A stretch of 64,000 nt of DNA from Pontibacillus marinus BH030004 = DSM 16465 (GCF_000425225.1 NZ_AULJ01000008.1:62001-126000), one strand, 5' to 3'. Numbered from the stretch's first letter, positions 11,889 through 20,897 are shown. Notes: generated by a model not told the origin, from the sequence alone. Numbers and translations are program-made.

Positions 11889-11935
11889 GAAAATGGGAAG
11901 GGTGATTAAAAATCTAATCACCCTTCCCATTTTTT
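11889..11935. terminator. Strong hairpin over the end of the sigma-54 regulator gene
   Basis: A long, nearly perfect inverted repeat (AATGGGAAGGGTGATTA / TAATCACCCTTCCCATT) followed by six T on the plus strand and four on the minus strand. It overlaps the last codons of the regulator at 11918 and probably terminates that minus-strand gene and any plus-strand read-through from the sugar operon. Confidence 0.8.
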
Positions 11936-13513
11936 CATTTTCTGTACGATCGTTGATTGGCTTACTTCTAAAACTTCCGCTACTTTTCTTGTGGTTTTAT
12001 ATTTTCTCATCGCTTTTGTGATCATTTCTCGTTCGACTTGTTCAATTGCTTGTTTAAGAGGGAGGATTTCTTGATCGTCTTTTCGTTTGGCGTCGTCCCG
12101 ACTTTGGGTAAGTTCTTCAGGTAGATCCTCTCGCGTAATTTGATCCTCAGGTGTGATCACGACTAACTGTTCAATTAAGTTTTTTAACTCACGGATGTTC
12201 CCAGGCCATTCATAGTCATATAAAGCATCTAGGGCATCAAGCGTAATGGTTTTGTTGAATCCATAGCTTGAATTATATTCTTGCAAGAAATGCTGCGTCA
12301 TCGCATGAATTTCTTTTGTACGCTCACGTAGTGGAGGAATACGGATCGGTACGACGTTTAATCGATAGTATAGATCTTCGCGGAAGTCCCCTTTTTCAAC
12401 TAGGTTCTTCAGATTCTTGTGAGATGCTGCAATGATTCTGACATCAATGTGCTTAAGTTTTGATGAACCAACAGGGTAAAAGGCTTGATCCTCAATGACT
12501 TTTAATAGTTTGACCTGGAGTTCTAGAGGTAAGTCTCCAATTTCGTCTAAAAATAACGTGCCCTGATCCGCAACCTCTAGTAGTCCTTTTTTCCCTTTGG
12601 TGAGAGCGCCGGTAAATACTCCTGGTTCATAGCCGAATAATTCAGCTTCGATTAAATTGGTAGGGAGGGCGCCGCAATTTAGTTCTAGAAAGCTTTTGCT
12701 AGAGCGTTTCGATTTCTCATGAATATGCTTTGCAATCATCGTTTTTCCGACACCTGTTTCACCTTGCATGAGAACCTGGGCGTCTGTTTTTGCCACCCGT
12801 TCTATGATGGTGATGAGGTTTTTCATTTTGTCACTCGCGTAAAAAGGTGACTCTTCAGTTTTGGAGTATGCTTCTTTTGAACTCTGTCTGAGGTTTTTTA
12901 ATTCTTGTAGGTCTTCAATTTGGTGCTTGAGCTCTAATAACTCTGTGATGTCTCTTACACTATTAATGACATAGAGGATTTCATCGTTGTTCGAAAAGAT
13001 AGGTGTTCCTGAAACAATGATATTACGGCCATTTGCGATTTTCTGCATGAGTGTTACGGGTCTTTTTTCTTTTAACACATGCAGAGATGCAGATTTGGAT
13101 ATGTAACCAGCTTTAATTACATCATCCATATGATAGCCAATGAGTTGCTCAGCTTTTAGGTCTGTTATACGTTCATAGGACTTGTTTACTTTTACAGTGA
13201 CACCTTCACCATTCGTGATGAACACTCCATCGTGAAGGGAATTGATAATGTCTGTGAAGATGGGGCTGTCTAGGATTTCGCTGTATTGGTGGTCAGTTTT
13301 GGTTTTTATTTCATGATTCTTTTGTATTTGAGCTGCTAATATATCTCCCAATGATTTACTTAGGTTGCCGCTATCTAATATGTCATGCATATCTTCTATG
13401 GATAGGGTGCCGATGATCTCACCTTCATCGTTTATGACTTCAATGATATCGATATTGGAATCTGAAAAGTGTTCGATGGCTTCGCTGATTTGAGCGGTTT
13501 GGTGTAGTTGCAC
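11918..13513 (-). CDS. Sigma-54-interaction regulator with CBS-like, PAS, AAA+ and HTH domains
   Basis: A 531-residue activator. In order: a CBS-like segment (residues 5-50), a PAS domain (about 85-200), a short coiled coil, an AAA+ sigma-54 domain with Walker A GETGVGKT near 253 and Walker B TLFLDEIGDL, and a C-terminal HTH with RKVAEVLEVSQSTIVQKMKK. The sigma-54 contact loop reads GVFTGA instead of the usual GAFTGA. The GTG start is supported by TGGAGG seven bases upstream. It is divergent from a symporter-amidohydrolase-dipeptidase block, the likely target. No clear -24/-12 promoter was found there, so direct control is uncertain. Confidence 0.9.
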   Translation of the reverse strand: MQLHQTAQISEAIEHFSDSNIDIIEVINDEGEIIGTLSIEDMHDILDSGNLSKSLGDILAAQIQKNHEIKTKTDHQYSEILDSPIFTDIINSLHDGVFITNGEGVTVKVNKSYERITDLKAEQLIGYHMDDVIKAGYISKSASLHVLKEKRPVTLMQKIANGRNIIVSGTPIFSNNDEILYVINSVRDITELLELKHQIEDLQELKNLRQSSKEAYSKTEESPFYASDKMKNLITIIERVAKTDAQVLMQGETGVGKTMIAKHIHEKSKRSSKSFLELNCGALPTNLIEAELFGYEPGVFTGALTKGKKGLLEVADQGTLFLDEIGDLPLELQVKLLKVIEDQAFYPVGSSKLKHIDVRIIAASHKNLKNLVEKGDFREDLYYRLNVVPIRIPPLRERTKEIHAMTQHFLQEYNSSYGFNKTITLDALDALYDYEWPGNIRELKNLIEQLVVITPEDQITREDLPEELTQSRDDAKRKDDQEILPLKQAIEQVEREMITKAMRKYKTTRKVAEVLEVSQSTIVQKMKKWEG

Positions 13514-13564
13514 TGTTTCGCCTCCAATGCTGGATTGTTTCGTATTATTTTATCACATCGTATG

Positions 13565-13606
13565 GTGCCTGACCCCCACCGCTTTAAAGCAGTGGGGGTC
13601 AGGCAC
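13565..13606. repeat. REP-a palindrome
   Basis: A 42-base palindrome, GTGCCTGACCCCCACCGC...GTGGGGGTCAGGCAC, with a TTTAAA centre. It lies between the divergent regulator and symporter genes. One of about a dozen near-complete copies in the window. Confidence 0.9.
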
Positions 13607-13653
13607 ACTATTATAGAGTTATTATTTTGAAAATTTATTTAATTTTAGTAGTA

Positions 13654-13686
13654 TGGTGTCAGGCATAGAGTCAAAATATGTCGAAT
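13654..13686. repeat. Degenerate REP-b element with TGTCGAA
   Basis: GGTGTCAGGCA followed by ATATGTCGAA, a worn copy of REP-b. It retains the TGTCGAA heptamer (13679-13685), 30 bases before the symporter start. Confidence 0.45.
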
Positions 13687-13715
13687 TTTCATACATAAGA
13701 GAGGGTTCTAGTATT

Positions 13716-15161
13716 ATGAGTTGGTATTTGGGGTATTTCATAATTTACTTTTCGTTTTTATTTGGAATGGGGTTTTATTATTTCTTTAAAGTAAAATCCT
13801 CAGAAGATTATTTGATTGCAGGGTGGAACATGGGTTTCTGGTCGATTGTCGGGACCATTATTAGTACATTTTGTGGAGCAGCGGTATTTATAGGCTGGGT
13901 TGGAATGGGCTTTAATGTAGGTATGTCAGGATTCTTTAAATTTGCTCTTCCGGCGTACTTGTTTAGTATTTTACTAGTATTACTATTTGCCAAACCGCTG
14001 CGTCGTCAGCGTTTGTTTACGTTAGCGGATTTGTTCAGTGAACGATTTGGTAGTCGTTTAGGTATTTTTCCTTCTATATTATCAGCATTTATTTATTCGG
14101 TTCCTACACTGGCATTACAAATTGTAGGGATGTCTACCGTATTCAAATGGGCATTTGGGATTGAGTTCACATGGGGAATTTTACTTTCTTTTGGACTTAT
14201 TTTGGCCTTTACGATTTTAGGCGGATTGCCTGCCACGATTATTACGGACGCTGTACAGGCAGTTATTTTAGTGGTTGGAATTATTCTTCTATTCGGGGCG
14301 AGCCTGAATTATGGTGGAGGTTTTTCAGAGATTCTAGAGAAAACTTCAGATGAATATCTAACGCCATTAGGTAATGCTGGGTTGTCAGGTGTATTACTGT
14401 TTGCGTTATCTGTGGGGCCATTCTACATTATATGGCAATCAACATGGCAACGTATATTTGCTTCTAAGACAGAGAAAGTGGCTCAAACTGCGGGGCTTAC
14501 GGCTCTCATCATTGGTTTATTTATTTCAATTTTTCCATATGCCATTGGAGTAATCTCTAGGCAGTTTGTTCCTGCAGATATGAATCCAGATGAAATTTTT
14601 TCTTACGTCACCGTTGATATGCTGCCTCCTGCATTAGGTGGGATTATTCTTATTGGATTGCTTTCTGCCCTTATGACAGGAGCGGACTCGTTTATTTTGC
14701 AAGGGAGTTCGAATCTAACAAATGACCTTTATCATCGTTTGGTTAATCCTGAAGCCAATAACCGTGAGTTAATGATTGTCTCCCGTATCAGTGTTGTGGT
14801 TATATCAGTTCTTGGCTTAATTGTGGCGTATTTAATCACAGATATCATTACAATGTACCAATGGGCGCTGCGTTTATCAGCTGTAACCCTTGTCATTCCA
14901 TTTTTAGCAGTCATGTTCTGGAAAGGGGTTACAAAGCGGGCGGTATTCATTAGTATGATCACGTCAGCTGTTGTAACAGTAATTTGGCCTTATCTCGAAA
15001 CAAGTTGGAATGAAACGCTTGTAGGCTTTGGTGTGTCTCTGGTGACCGTTGTAGGCATTAGTCTCATCACGAGTCATTCTGAAAGCGAAAAGATAAAGGC
15101 CGTTTATTTTGAGGATTTTGAACGAGCTAAAATAAAGAGCAATAACTCTTACAGTGCCTAA
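13716..15161 (+). CDS. Sodium:solute symporter (SSS family)
   Basis: A 481-residue membrane protein with about 13 hydrophobic segments. SSS features include KVKSSEDYLIAGWNMGFWS after the first helix, FCGAAVFIGWVGMG, and DAVQAVILVVGIILLFGA. The ATG at 13716, with GAGAGGG about ten bases upstream, is preferred over 13653, whose first 21 residues come from a repeat remnant. It heads a block with an amidohydrolase and a dipeptidase, so the cargo is probably an amide, peptide or modified amino acid (inference). A sigma-54-type regulator is encoded divergently. Confidence 0.88.
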   Translation: MSWYLGYFIIYFSFLFGMGFYYFFKVKSSEDYLIAGWNMGFWSIVGTIISTFCGAAVFIGWVGMGFNVGMSGFFKFALPAYLFSILLVLLFAKPLRRQRLFTLADLFSERFGSRLGIFPSILSAFIYSVPTLALQIVGMSTVFKWAFGIEFTWGILLSFGLILAFTILGGLPATIITDAVQAVILVVGIILLFGASLNYGGGFSEILEKTSDEYLTPLGNAGLSGVLLFALSVGPFYIIWQSTWQRIFASKTEKVAQTAGLTALIIGLFISIFPYAIGVISRQFVPADMNPDEIFSYVTVDMLPPALGGIILIGLLSALMTGADSFILQGSSNLTNDLYHRLVNPEANNRELMIVSRISVVVISVLGLIVAYLITDIITMYQWALRLSAVTLVIPFLAVMFWKGVTKRAVFISMITSAVVTVIWPYLETSWNETLVGFGVSLVTVVGISLITSHSESEKIKAVYFEDFERAKIKSNNSYSA

Positions 15162-15167
15162 GATCAG

Positions 15168-15194
15168 AGGTGCCTGTCTTTGGCAGGCACCTCT
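15168..15194. repeat. Short REP-derived hairpin between symporter and amidohydrolase
   Basis: GAGGTGCCTGTC / GGCAGGCACCTC hairpin, without a T-run, directly after the symporter stop and before the AAGGAGG of the next gene. It looks like a shortened REP core and might act as an mRNA processing or stability element. Confidence 0.6.
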
Positions 15195-15213
15195 AGTAAA
15201 TCAAGGAGGATGT

Positions 15214-16851
15214 ATGTACATGATTAAAGCGGATTACGTTTATATAAATGGAACCATTTTGACATTAGATGAAGAGGGGAGTAGAGCAGGATCGATTGCG
15301 ACATGGAATGGTGAAATAACTGGGATATGGAATGAAAAAGAACCAGGTGATCCAGTTTCAAAAGAGGCTACTGTCGTTGATTTAGAAGGGAAGACCATGA
15401 TCCCGGGGTTTGTAGATACTCACAACCACCTCTATTTATATTCACAAACGCGGGAGCAGATTGATTGTGCGACACCCCCGAATAAGACCATACAAGATAT
15501 TTTGGATCGAGTGAAAAAACAAACGAAAGAGGTTCCTGAAGGCGAATGGCTGATTGGATGGGGGTATGACGATACGCTATTAAAAGATAAACGTCATATT
15601 ACCCGCGATGAACTAGATGAGGTGTCCCCTGACAAGCCAGTTATGATCCGCCACATTTCTGGGCATTTGGCTGTCGTTAATTCTAAAGCGATCGAGGCAG
15701 CTGAAGTGAGTGAAGATGTAAAGGATCCTTCAGGGGGTCATTATGGTCGAGATGAGGAAGGTCGATTGAATGGTGTGTTATATGAATTCCCAGCAATGGA
15801 GCCTTTTTTTAATAGCTTACCAGAAAAAACAGTAGATGAGCTCGCTGAGAAAATTCAATACGCAGCTGAAGATTATTTAAGTGTTGGCATTACGACGAAT
15901 ACGGATGCTGGTGTGGGACTTGATCAAGGAATGAAAGAGTTTGATACCCATGTCAGAGCATTACAAAGTGGAAAGAATCCTTTGCGAATGCGATTTATGA
16001 TTCTTCACCATTTACTGCGTGATGGAGGACCATTCGATGGCATGGATGCTAAGGAGTTGGACCGCTATATTCAAAAGGAAACGGATGGTCGCGCTTCATT
16101 AGATAGTGCGAAATTTTTTCAGGATGGCTCGATTCAAGGACTGACAGGTGCTTTACGAGAGCCCTATTATCAACATCCAGAAGTAACTGGAGAATTGGTG
16201 TTTGATCAAGAATTGTTTAATGAGATGATCTCAGAAATGCATGAACGAGGGTTTCGTATTGCGACTCATGGTAATGGAGATGCAGCAATAGGCTCCATTA
16301 TTGAAGCCTACACTAGTGCATTGGATCGTCAGCCTAGAGATGATCATCGTCATAGAATCGAGCATCTTCAAACAGCCAAGCCATCTGATTTAGATACCAT
16401 GAAAGAGTATGATATAGCAGCTTCCTTTTTCATCAATCATGTGTACTATTGGGGAGACCGACACCGAGATATCTTTTTAGGACCAGATCGTGCTAGCAGA
16501 ATGAATCCACTTAGAGATGCGGTAGATAAGGACTTACTATATACACTTCATTCGGATAACCCTATAACAGCTATTTCTCCATTGTTTTCTGTCTGGGCTG
16601 CGGTAAACCGTGTAACGAGAAGTGAACAAGTTCTCGGAGAAGAGCAAAAAATATCGGTTGAAGAAGCATTGAAATCAATGACCATTTACGGAGCGGCTTT
16701 GAATTTTGAAGAAAATCTGACGGGATCCATCGAAATGGGAAAGCGAGCTGATTTAGTCGTGCTTGACCAGGATCCAACAGCTATTGACCCGATGGAGATT
16801 AAAGATATTTCTGTCTTGAAGACGATTATTGGAGGGGAGAGATTCTATTAG
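15214..16851 (+). CDS. YtcJ-like amidohydrolase (Amidohydro_3)
   Basis: A 545-residue metal-dependent hydrolase. The first metal site is GFVDTHNHLYLYS (near residue 70). FQDGSIQGLTGAL, the histidine motifs ATHGNGDAAIGS and HRIEHLQTAK, and LHSDNPITAISP near the end match the YtcJ/exoenzyme-regulatory amidohydrolase family. Two in-frame ATG codons (15214 and 15220) lie 4 and 10 bases after AAGGAGG; the first is reported. There is no signal peptide, so it is cytoplasmic. Its place between a symporter and a dipeptidase suggests hydrolysis of an imported amide or N-acylated compound; the substrate is unknown. Confidence 0.85.
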   Translation: MYMIKADYVYINGTILTLDEEGSRAGSIATWNGEITGIWNEKEPGDPVSKEATVVDLEGKTMIPGFVDTHNHLYLYSQTREQIDCATPPNKTIQDILDRVKKQTKEVPEGEWLIGWGYDDTLLKDKRHITRDELDEVSPDKPVMIRHISGHLAVVNSKAIEAAEVSEDVKDPSGGHYGRDEEGRLNGVLYEFPAMEPFFNSLPEKTVDELAEKIQYAAEDYLSVGITTNTDAGVGLDQGMKEFDTHVRALQSGKNPLRMRFMILHHLLRDGGPFDGMDAKELDRYIQKETDGRASLDSAKFFQDGSIQGLTGALREPYYQHPEVTGELVFDQELFNEMISEMHERGFRIATHGNGDAAIGSIIEAYTSALDRQPRDDHRHRIEHLQTAKPSDLDTMKEYDIAASFFINHVYYWGDRHRDIFLGPDRASRMNPLRDAVDKDLLYTLHSDNPITAISPLFSVWAAVNRVTRSEQVLGEEQKISVEEALKSMTIYGAALNFEENLTGSIEMGKRADLVVLDQDPTAIDPMEIKDISVLKTIIGGERFY

Positions 16852-16900
16852 TGCCTGACCCCCACCGCGGTGATACTTTAACGTGGTGGGGGTCAGGCAC
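16851..16900. repeat. REP-a palindrome
   Basis: A 50-base copy with the GGTGAT-ACTTTAACG centre, starting at the last base of the amidohydrolase stop codon. Any hairpin there would form at the 3' end of that coding region. Confidence 0.9.
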
Positions 16901-16964
16901 TTGTTTTCTGATATGATAGATGTGGAAAACAAATATATAGATTGTGGAAAAGGAGGACTCGAAC

Positions 16965-18401
16965 ATGTCACAGCAAGTCAATTTCTATGAAGAAGTAATG
17001 AAACGGAAAGAGGAACTCCTAGATGATTTAACACAGTTATTGAAAATAGAAAGTACAAAAGATTTGGAGAGAGCGAGCCCAGGGCGGCCAATGGGAGATA
17101 AGATTGGTGAGGCATTTGATTGGATGCTAAATCTTGCAGAACAGAATGGTTTTGAAACGGATCAACTTGATGGATATGCAGGTTGGGCTGACCTTGGTGA
17201 AGGAGACGAACCCATTGTTGCGCTTGGTCACCTTGATGTTGTGCCAGCTTCAGGTGAATGGAGCCACCCTCCTTTTGAACCTGTCATAAAAGAAGGGAAG
17301 TTATACGCACGAGGAGCTATTGATGATAAAGGACCAACCCTGGCAGCTTTTTATGCCATGAAGATTATTAAAGAACTAGAATTACCTTTACAGCATAAGC
17401 TCCGCCTGATTTTTGGTACAGATGAAGAAAGTGGCATGCGTGGTATGAAGAAATACGTGGAAGAGAAAGGACAACCTTCTTATGGCTTTTCCCCAGATGC
17501 GATCTTTCCGATTATTTATGCTGAAAAAGGACAGATCAATCCCACCCTTACAAAATCTATTCCTTCGACTGATGGTGGGGATTGTACATTAAAAACGTTT
17601 CATGGTGGGGAACGGATCAATATGGTTCCCGATGAATGTGTAGCTACTGTTGAGTTTCATGATCCATTGAAGATAGAGGAGGCTATACAAGAATTTGAGG
17701 ATTTTTGTCACAAAGAAAACTTGTCGGGATATACCAAGCATAAAGAGATAGGAATCGAGTTTCATCTGAATGGGACTTCTGTTCATGGGATGGAACCTTA
17801 TAATGGGGTGAATGCTGCCCTCCAATTAGCACATTTCTTATCCCGTTATACGTTTGATGAGCAGGGAAGTCAATTCATTCTATTTGTTCATGACAGAATG
17901 TATCAAGATTTCTATGGAAAACGATTAGATATAGATGTGGAGCATGAGGAAATGGGGCCACTTACTGTGAATGCAGGTGTGTTTCGTTATGAATTAGGGG
18001 GAAAAGCAGAAATCCACTTAAATATTCGCTGTCCGATAAATACCGATTATGATCATACAATCGATATGGTCGAAAGGGCAGGTAAGACCTATGATTTTGC
18101 GATTAGTGAGATTAGACAAAAAGAACCTCACTATGTGGATCGTAATCATCCAACCATTCAGGTGATGAAACAAGCATATGAAGAAGAAACCGGTGAGGAA
18201 GCAACTTTATTAACAACAGGTGGTGCCACATACGCTCGTTTCCTTAAAAACGGAGTTGCGTTTGGTGCGCTTTTCCCTGGAAAAACCATGACAGCCCATC
18301 AAATTGATGAATATATTGATATTGATGATCTGTTGAAAGCCACAGCCATTTATGCACGGGCACTGTATGAATTAGGGAATTTATCTGACTTAGAAGGTTA
18401 A
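16965..18401 (+). CDS. pepV: M20-family dipeptidase (PepV-like)
   Basis: A 478-residue zinc peptidase. Metal and catalytic motifs are visible: GHLDVVPASGEWSHPPFEP (near residue 88), YARGAIDDKGP (near 113) and GTDEESGMRG (near 152). TTGGATYARF and a late TAHQIDEYI complete the family signature. Length fits PepV/Xaa-His dipeptidases (about 470). ATG 16965 is chosen for the AAAGGAGG eight bases upstream; the longer frame from 16944 includes the ribosome site itself. It probably finishes breakdown of peptides brought in by the symporter block, although REP-a separates it from the amidohydrolase. Confidence 0.88.
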   Translation: MSQQVNFYEEVMKRKEELLDDLTQLLKIESTKDLERASPGRPMGDKIGEAFDWMLNLAEQNGFETDQLDGYAGWADLGEGDEPIVALGHLDVVPASGEWSHPPFEPVIKEGKLYARGAIDDKGPTLAAFYAMKIIKELELPLQHKLRLIFGTDEESGMRGMKKYVEEKGQPSYGFSPDAIFPIIYAEKGQINPTLTKSIPSTDGGDCTLKTFHGGERINMVPDECVATVEFHDPLKIEEAIQEFEDFCHKENLSGYTKHKEIGIEFHLNGTSVHGMEPYNGVNAALQLAHFLSRYTFDEQGSQFILFVHDRMYQDFYGKRLDIDVEHEEMGPLTVNAGVFRYELGGKAEIHLNIRCPINTDYDHTIDMVERAGKTYDFAISEIRQKEPHYVDRNHPTIQVMKQAYEEETGEEATLLTTGGATYARFLKNGVAFGALFPGKTMTAHQIDEYIDIDDLLKATAIYARALYELGNLSDLEG

Positions 18402-18403
18402 GA

Positions 18404-18440
18404 TTCGGGTGGTGCCTGTCACGCCCCGGATTTTGTCGAA
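18404..18440. repeat. REP-b element with TGTCGAA tail
   Basis: TTCGGGTGGTGCCTGTCACGCCCCGG then ATTTTGTCGAA, directly after the pepV stop. The tail contains the heptamer TGTCGAA (18434-18440). Confidence 0.8.
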
Positions 18441-18451
18441 TAATCTTATAA

Positions 18452-18501
18452 GTGCCTGACCCTCACTGCGGTGATGCTATAGAGCGGTGGGGGTCAGGCA
18501 C
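18452..18501. repeat. REP-a palindrome
   Basis: A 50-base copy, GTGCCTGACCCTCACTGCGG... / ...GTGGGGGTCAGGCAC, twelve bases after a REP-b, forming a REP-b/REP-a doublet as also seen at 48.8, 52.9, 57.6 and 60.2 kb. Confidence 0.9.
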
Positions 18502-18633
18502 TTATTATTTTGCATTTGTACCTCGTCCAATGTTGTATGATTCGTTTTGTTTATCATATTTTAGGTCAATGATTTGTTGGAAATTTTGTTATAATTTTAC
18601 TTAAATCTATTGATATGGAGAGGGGGGATAGAT

Positions 18634-19254
18634 TTGAGTATAACTTCAGAACTAAATGTTCTTTACGAACGATGGAAAAATGGAAAACATTTTATACCCG
18701 GTGGAGTTGTTGATGAGAATAAGTTTCAGAGTAGTTCTATTAAAGTATTAATGCTTTTAAAAGAAGTAAACGATACAAATGGTGATGAATGGACTCTTCC
18801 CGAGCATTTGAATAATCAGATACACCATCAGAAGTTCCGGCCTATATGGAGGAATGTTGGAATGTGGGTGTACGGAGCACAATTCAATTTTCCCCCCTAT
18901 CAGAATGCTAAGAAGCATGTTGGGGATGGGATCCGTTATGTAGCCACAACCAACCTTAAAAAGTCAGGTGGAAGTGGTTCAAGTAATATGGATGAAATCT
19001 GGGAGCATGCGAGAGATAATCAAATGCTTTGGAGGGAAGAGATCAAGATTATTAATCCAGACATCGTAGTGTGTGGAGGGACTTTTTCCGTAGTAAAAGA
19101 CATACTTGGTTTAGAAAGTGAATGGACATCGTCGGGGGCACAAATTGGCCATGCTTTAGATACCATATTTATAGATTTTTATCACCCAGCCTATCGGGTT
19201 AGTCCTAGGCTGTTATATCCGTACTTCAAAGAAACGGTACAGTCTTTATTTTAG
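18634..19254 (+). CDS. Uncharacterised protein, possibly uracil-DNA-glycosylase-superfamily-like
   Basis: A 206-residue soluble protein. The layout resembles the UDG superfamily: an early beta-strand with VLMLLKEVND, a central NPDIVVCGGTFSVVKDIL (the helix-strand core) and a late FIDFYHPAYR that could be the HP[S/A]xR loop. None of these is a strict match, so the family is a suggestion. Start TTG 18634 has GAGAGGGGGG about eight bases upstream; the 18610 start would include that site. It is 43 bases from a NERD-domain gene on the same strand, so the two may be co-transcribed. Confidence 0.6.
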   Translation: MSITSELNVLYERWKNGKHFIPGGVVDENKFQSSSIKVLMLLKEVNDTNGDEWTLPEHLNNQIHHQKFRPIWRNVGMWVYGAQFNFPPYQNAKKHVGDGIRYVATTNLKKSGGSGSSNMDEIWEHARDNQMLWREEIKIINPDIVVCGGTFSVVKDILGLESEWTSSGAQIGHALDTIFIDFYHPAYRVSPRLLYPYFKETVQSLF

Positions 19255-19297
19255 AGAAGCTTGTTTATTGTTAGACAAATAAAGGGGGAGGATGGTC

Positions 19298-20122
19298 GTG
19301 TTCCTAAATATTTTCAAAAGTAAAAAGCAAGATAAGAACAAAACAGATAAAAGCAATGGAAAACAAGTGGAGAAGAAAACTCAACATTCCCAAAAGGTTG
19401 CTGATCGAAAAGGTGAACTGGGTGAGTACAAAATTGATATCCAATTAGATCAACTTCCGGATGAATATAGATACCTTAGTGATTTATTAATAGAGAACCC
19501 ACAATCTAAGTCTGGTTATTCACAGGTTGACCATGTCATCCTAACTCCTTATGGAATCATTGTGATTGAAACGAAAAACTATCAAGGAACCATTTATGGT
19601 GGGAAGAAAAGAAAGACTTGGTCAGTTAATGGAAAGTTTAAAATGATGAATCCTTTTATACAGAACTACGGTCATATAGAAGCTATTAAACATATAATTG
19701 AACCACGTTTTCATGATCATTTTATTTCCATGGTTTCCTTTACTAAACGTTGCACCTTTAAAGTAGAAACTGACTTAAGAGACATTAAATCCTCGGAGAT
19801 ACTAGTGTACGATGTAGAATTGACTGAGTTTATTAAACGGAAAGTACATGTTCAAAAATTGATACATAAGGAACCGCTATTGAGTGAGCAAGATATTACT
19901 TCTTTAAACACTATCTTAAAGAAGGCTCATATCTCAGATCCTGCCGTGTTGAATAAACACAAAGAAGCCTTGAAGAGTGTGGTGAAGAAAAAAACGTCTG
20001 GGTCCGCAAAGTGTATAGTATGTGATAAACCTGTTTCAGATAAGGTGAAGAGCTATTGTATGTCGAATAAGAAGTTTGATGGGAAGGTTTATTGTTTTGA
20101 ACACCAGAAAGAGATGAAGTAA
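19298..20122 (+). CDS. NERD (nuclease-related) domain protein with C-terminal Cys-rich region
   Basis: A 274-residue protein. After a lysine-rich N-terminal stretch of about 40 residues, it has a NERD domain with GELGEYKIDIQL, a catalytic-like QVDHVILTPYGIIVIETKNY (D, E and K as in endonuclease-fold cores) and NPFIQNYGHIEAIK. The C terminus holds CIVCDKPVSDKVKSYC plus a later C and H, suggesting a zinc-binding treble clef. GTG 19298, six bases after GGGGGAGG, is the better start; the ATG at 19292 abuts that site. Function of NERD proteins in Bacilli is not established; DNA or RNA processing is an inference. Confidence 0.8.
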   Translation: MFLNIFKSKKQDKNKTDKSNGKQVEKKTQHSQKVADRKGELGEYKIDIQLDQLPDEYRYLSDLLIENPQSKSGYSQVDHVILTPYGIIVIETKNYQGTIYGGKKRKTWSVNGKFKMMNPFIQNYGHIEAIKHIIEPRFHDHFISMVSFTKRCTFKVETDLRDIKSSEILVYDVELTEFIKRKVHVQKLIHKEPLLSEQDITSLNTILKKAHISDPAVLNKHKEALKSVVKKKTSGSAKCIVCDKPVSDKVKSYCMSNKKFDGKVYCFEHQKEMK

Positions 20123-20129
20123 ACAAAAA

Positions 20130-20178
20130 GGGGGCCAGTTCTCTAGTCTATGAAATAAAAACAAGAGAACTGTCCCCT
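20130..20178. repeat. REP-c variant between convergent genes
   Basis: GGGGCCAGTTCTCT...AGAGAACTGTCCCCT: same layout as REP-c but with a variant arm. It lies between the NERD and histidine-kinase stop codons and could serve both as a terminator-like hairpin. Confidence 0.6.
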
Positions 20179-20183
20179 AGATA

Positions 20184-20897
20184 TTAATAAGGTAATTGAA
20201 TCAAAAAGCTTGGACCTTCTCCTTTTTTACTAGAGACATCGATTTGGCCACCATGATTTTTAATGAGGTTATAAGTAACCATCAATCCTAGCCCTGTCCC
20301 AGTTTCCTTAGTTGTAAAAAAAGAAATTCCTAATTGATTTAAATGTTCTTGAGACATCCCAGATCCATTATCATTGATCAATATTAAAACTGTGTGATCC
20401 TTTTGTTTAATATCTACAATGATTTCTCCATGGTTTGGTGTTGCTTCAATTGCATTTTTGATAATATTTATGATCGCTTGCTTTATTTGTACTTCATCAC
20501 ATTTTATATGTATAGGCTGATCATTAAAATTGCTATGGATAGAGATCTGTTTATTTTGAGCAGAGGGCTCTAGCAGAAACACGACGGACTGTATTAAAGC
20601 AACGATGTTTTGTTGTTGAACTTGGTGGGTTTGAGGTTTGGAGCAGTGTAAATAATCATTTGCCATCTTTTCTATTCGTTCTATTTCACTTCTCATGATC
20701 CCTACGTATTCTTTGCCTTTATTTGTTGTTTCTGTTTCTAGCAAACTCATAAAACCTTTTAAAGTTGTGAGCGGGTTACGGATTTCATGAATAACACTAG
20801 TGGATAATTCTCCTATGAAGGGAATTTTATCAGATTCTGTTGTTTCCTTTTTATCTCTCAAGTGCTTATGGCTATCCAAGTTTTGTTCTATCAACAA
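20184..20897 (-). CDS. Small soluble sporulation-kinase-like histidine kinase
   Basis: A 237-residue kinase with only a catalytic core. The H-box is VIHEIRNPLTTLKGF (histidine near residue 39), followed by a dimerisation helix pair, the N-box IINIIKNAIEA, the G1 box INDNGSGM and the G2 box GTGLGLMVTYNLI. There is no membrane segment or PAS domain, so any input must come through a partner protein. The core resembles KinA-E type kinases of the Spo0 phosphorelay. Start is TTG (two tandem), downstream of AGGGGGGAAG. No response regulator is adjacent, consistent with an orphan phosphorelay kinase. Confidence 0.85.
   Translation of the reverse strand: MLIEQNLDSHKHLRDKKETTESDKIPFIGELSTSVIHEIRNPLTTLKGFMSLLETETTNKGKEYVGIMRSEIERIEKMANDYLHCSKPQTHQVQQQNIVALIQSVVFLLEPSAQNKQISIHSNFNDQPIHIKCDEVQIKQAIINIIKNAIEATPNHGEIIVDIKQKDHTVLILINDNGSGMSQEHLNQLGISFFTTKETGTGLGLMVTYNLIKNHGGQIDVSSKKGEGPSFLIQLPY

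Noticed and set aside
13514-13715. Possible sigma-54 promoter for the symporter
   Set aside because: No GG-N10-GC element close to the -24/-12 consensus was found; GG and GC pairs present have wrong spacing.
18404-18501. CRISPR-like repetition of palindromes
   Set aside because: Copies are dispersed kilobases apart, lack regular spacers and no cas genes are present.
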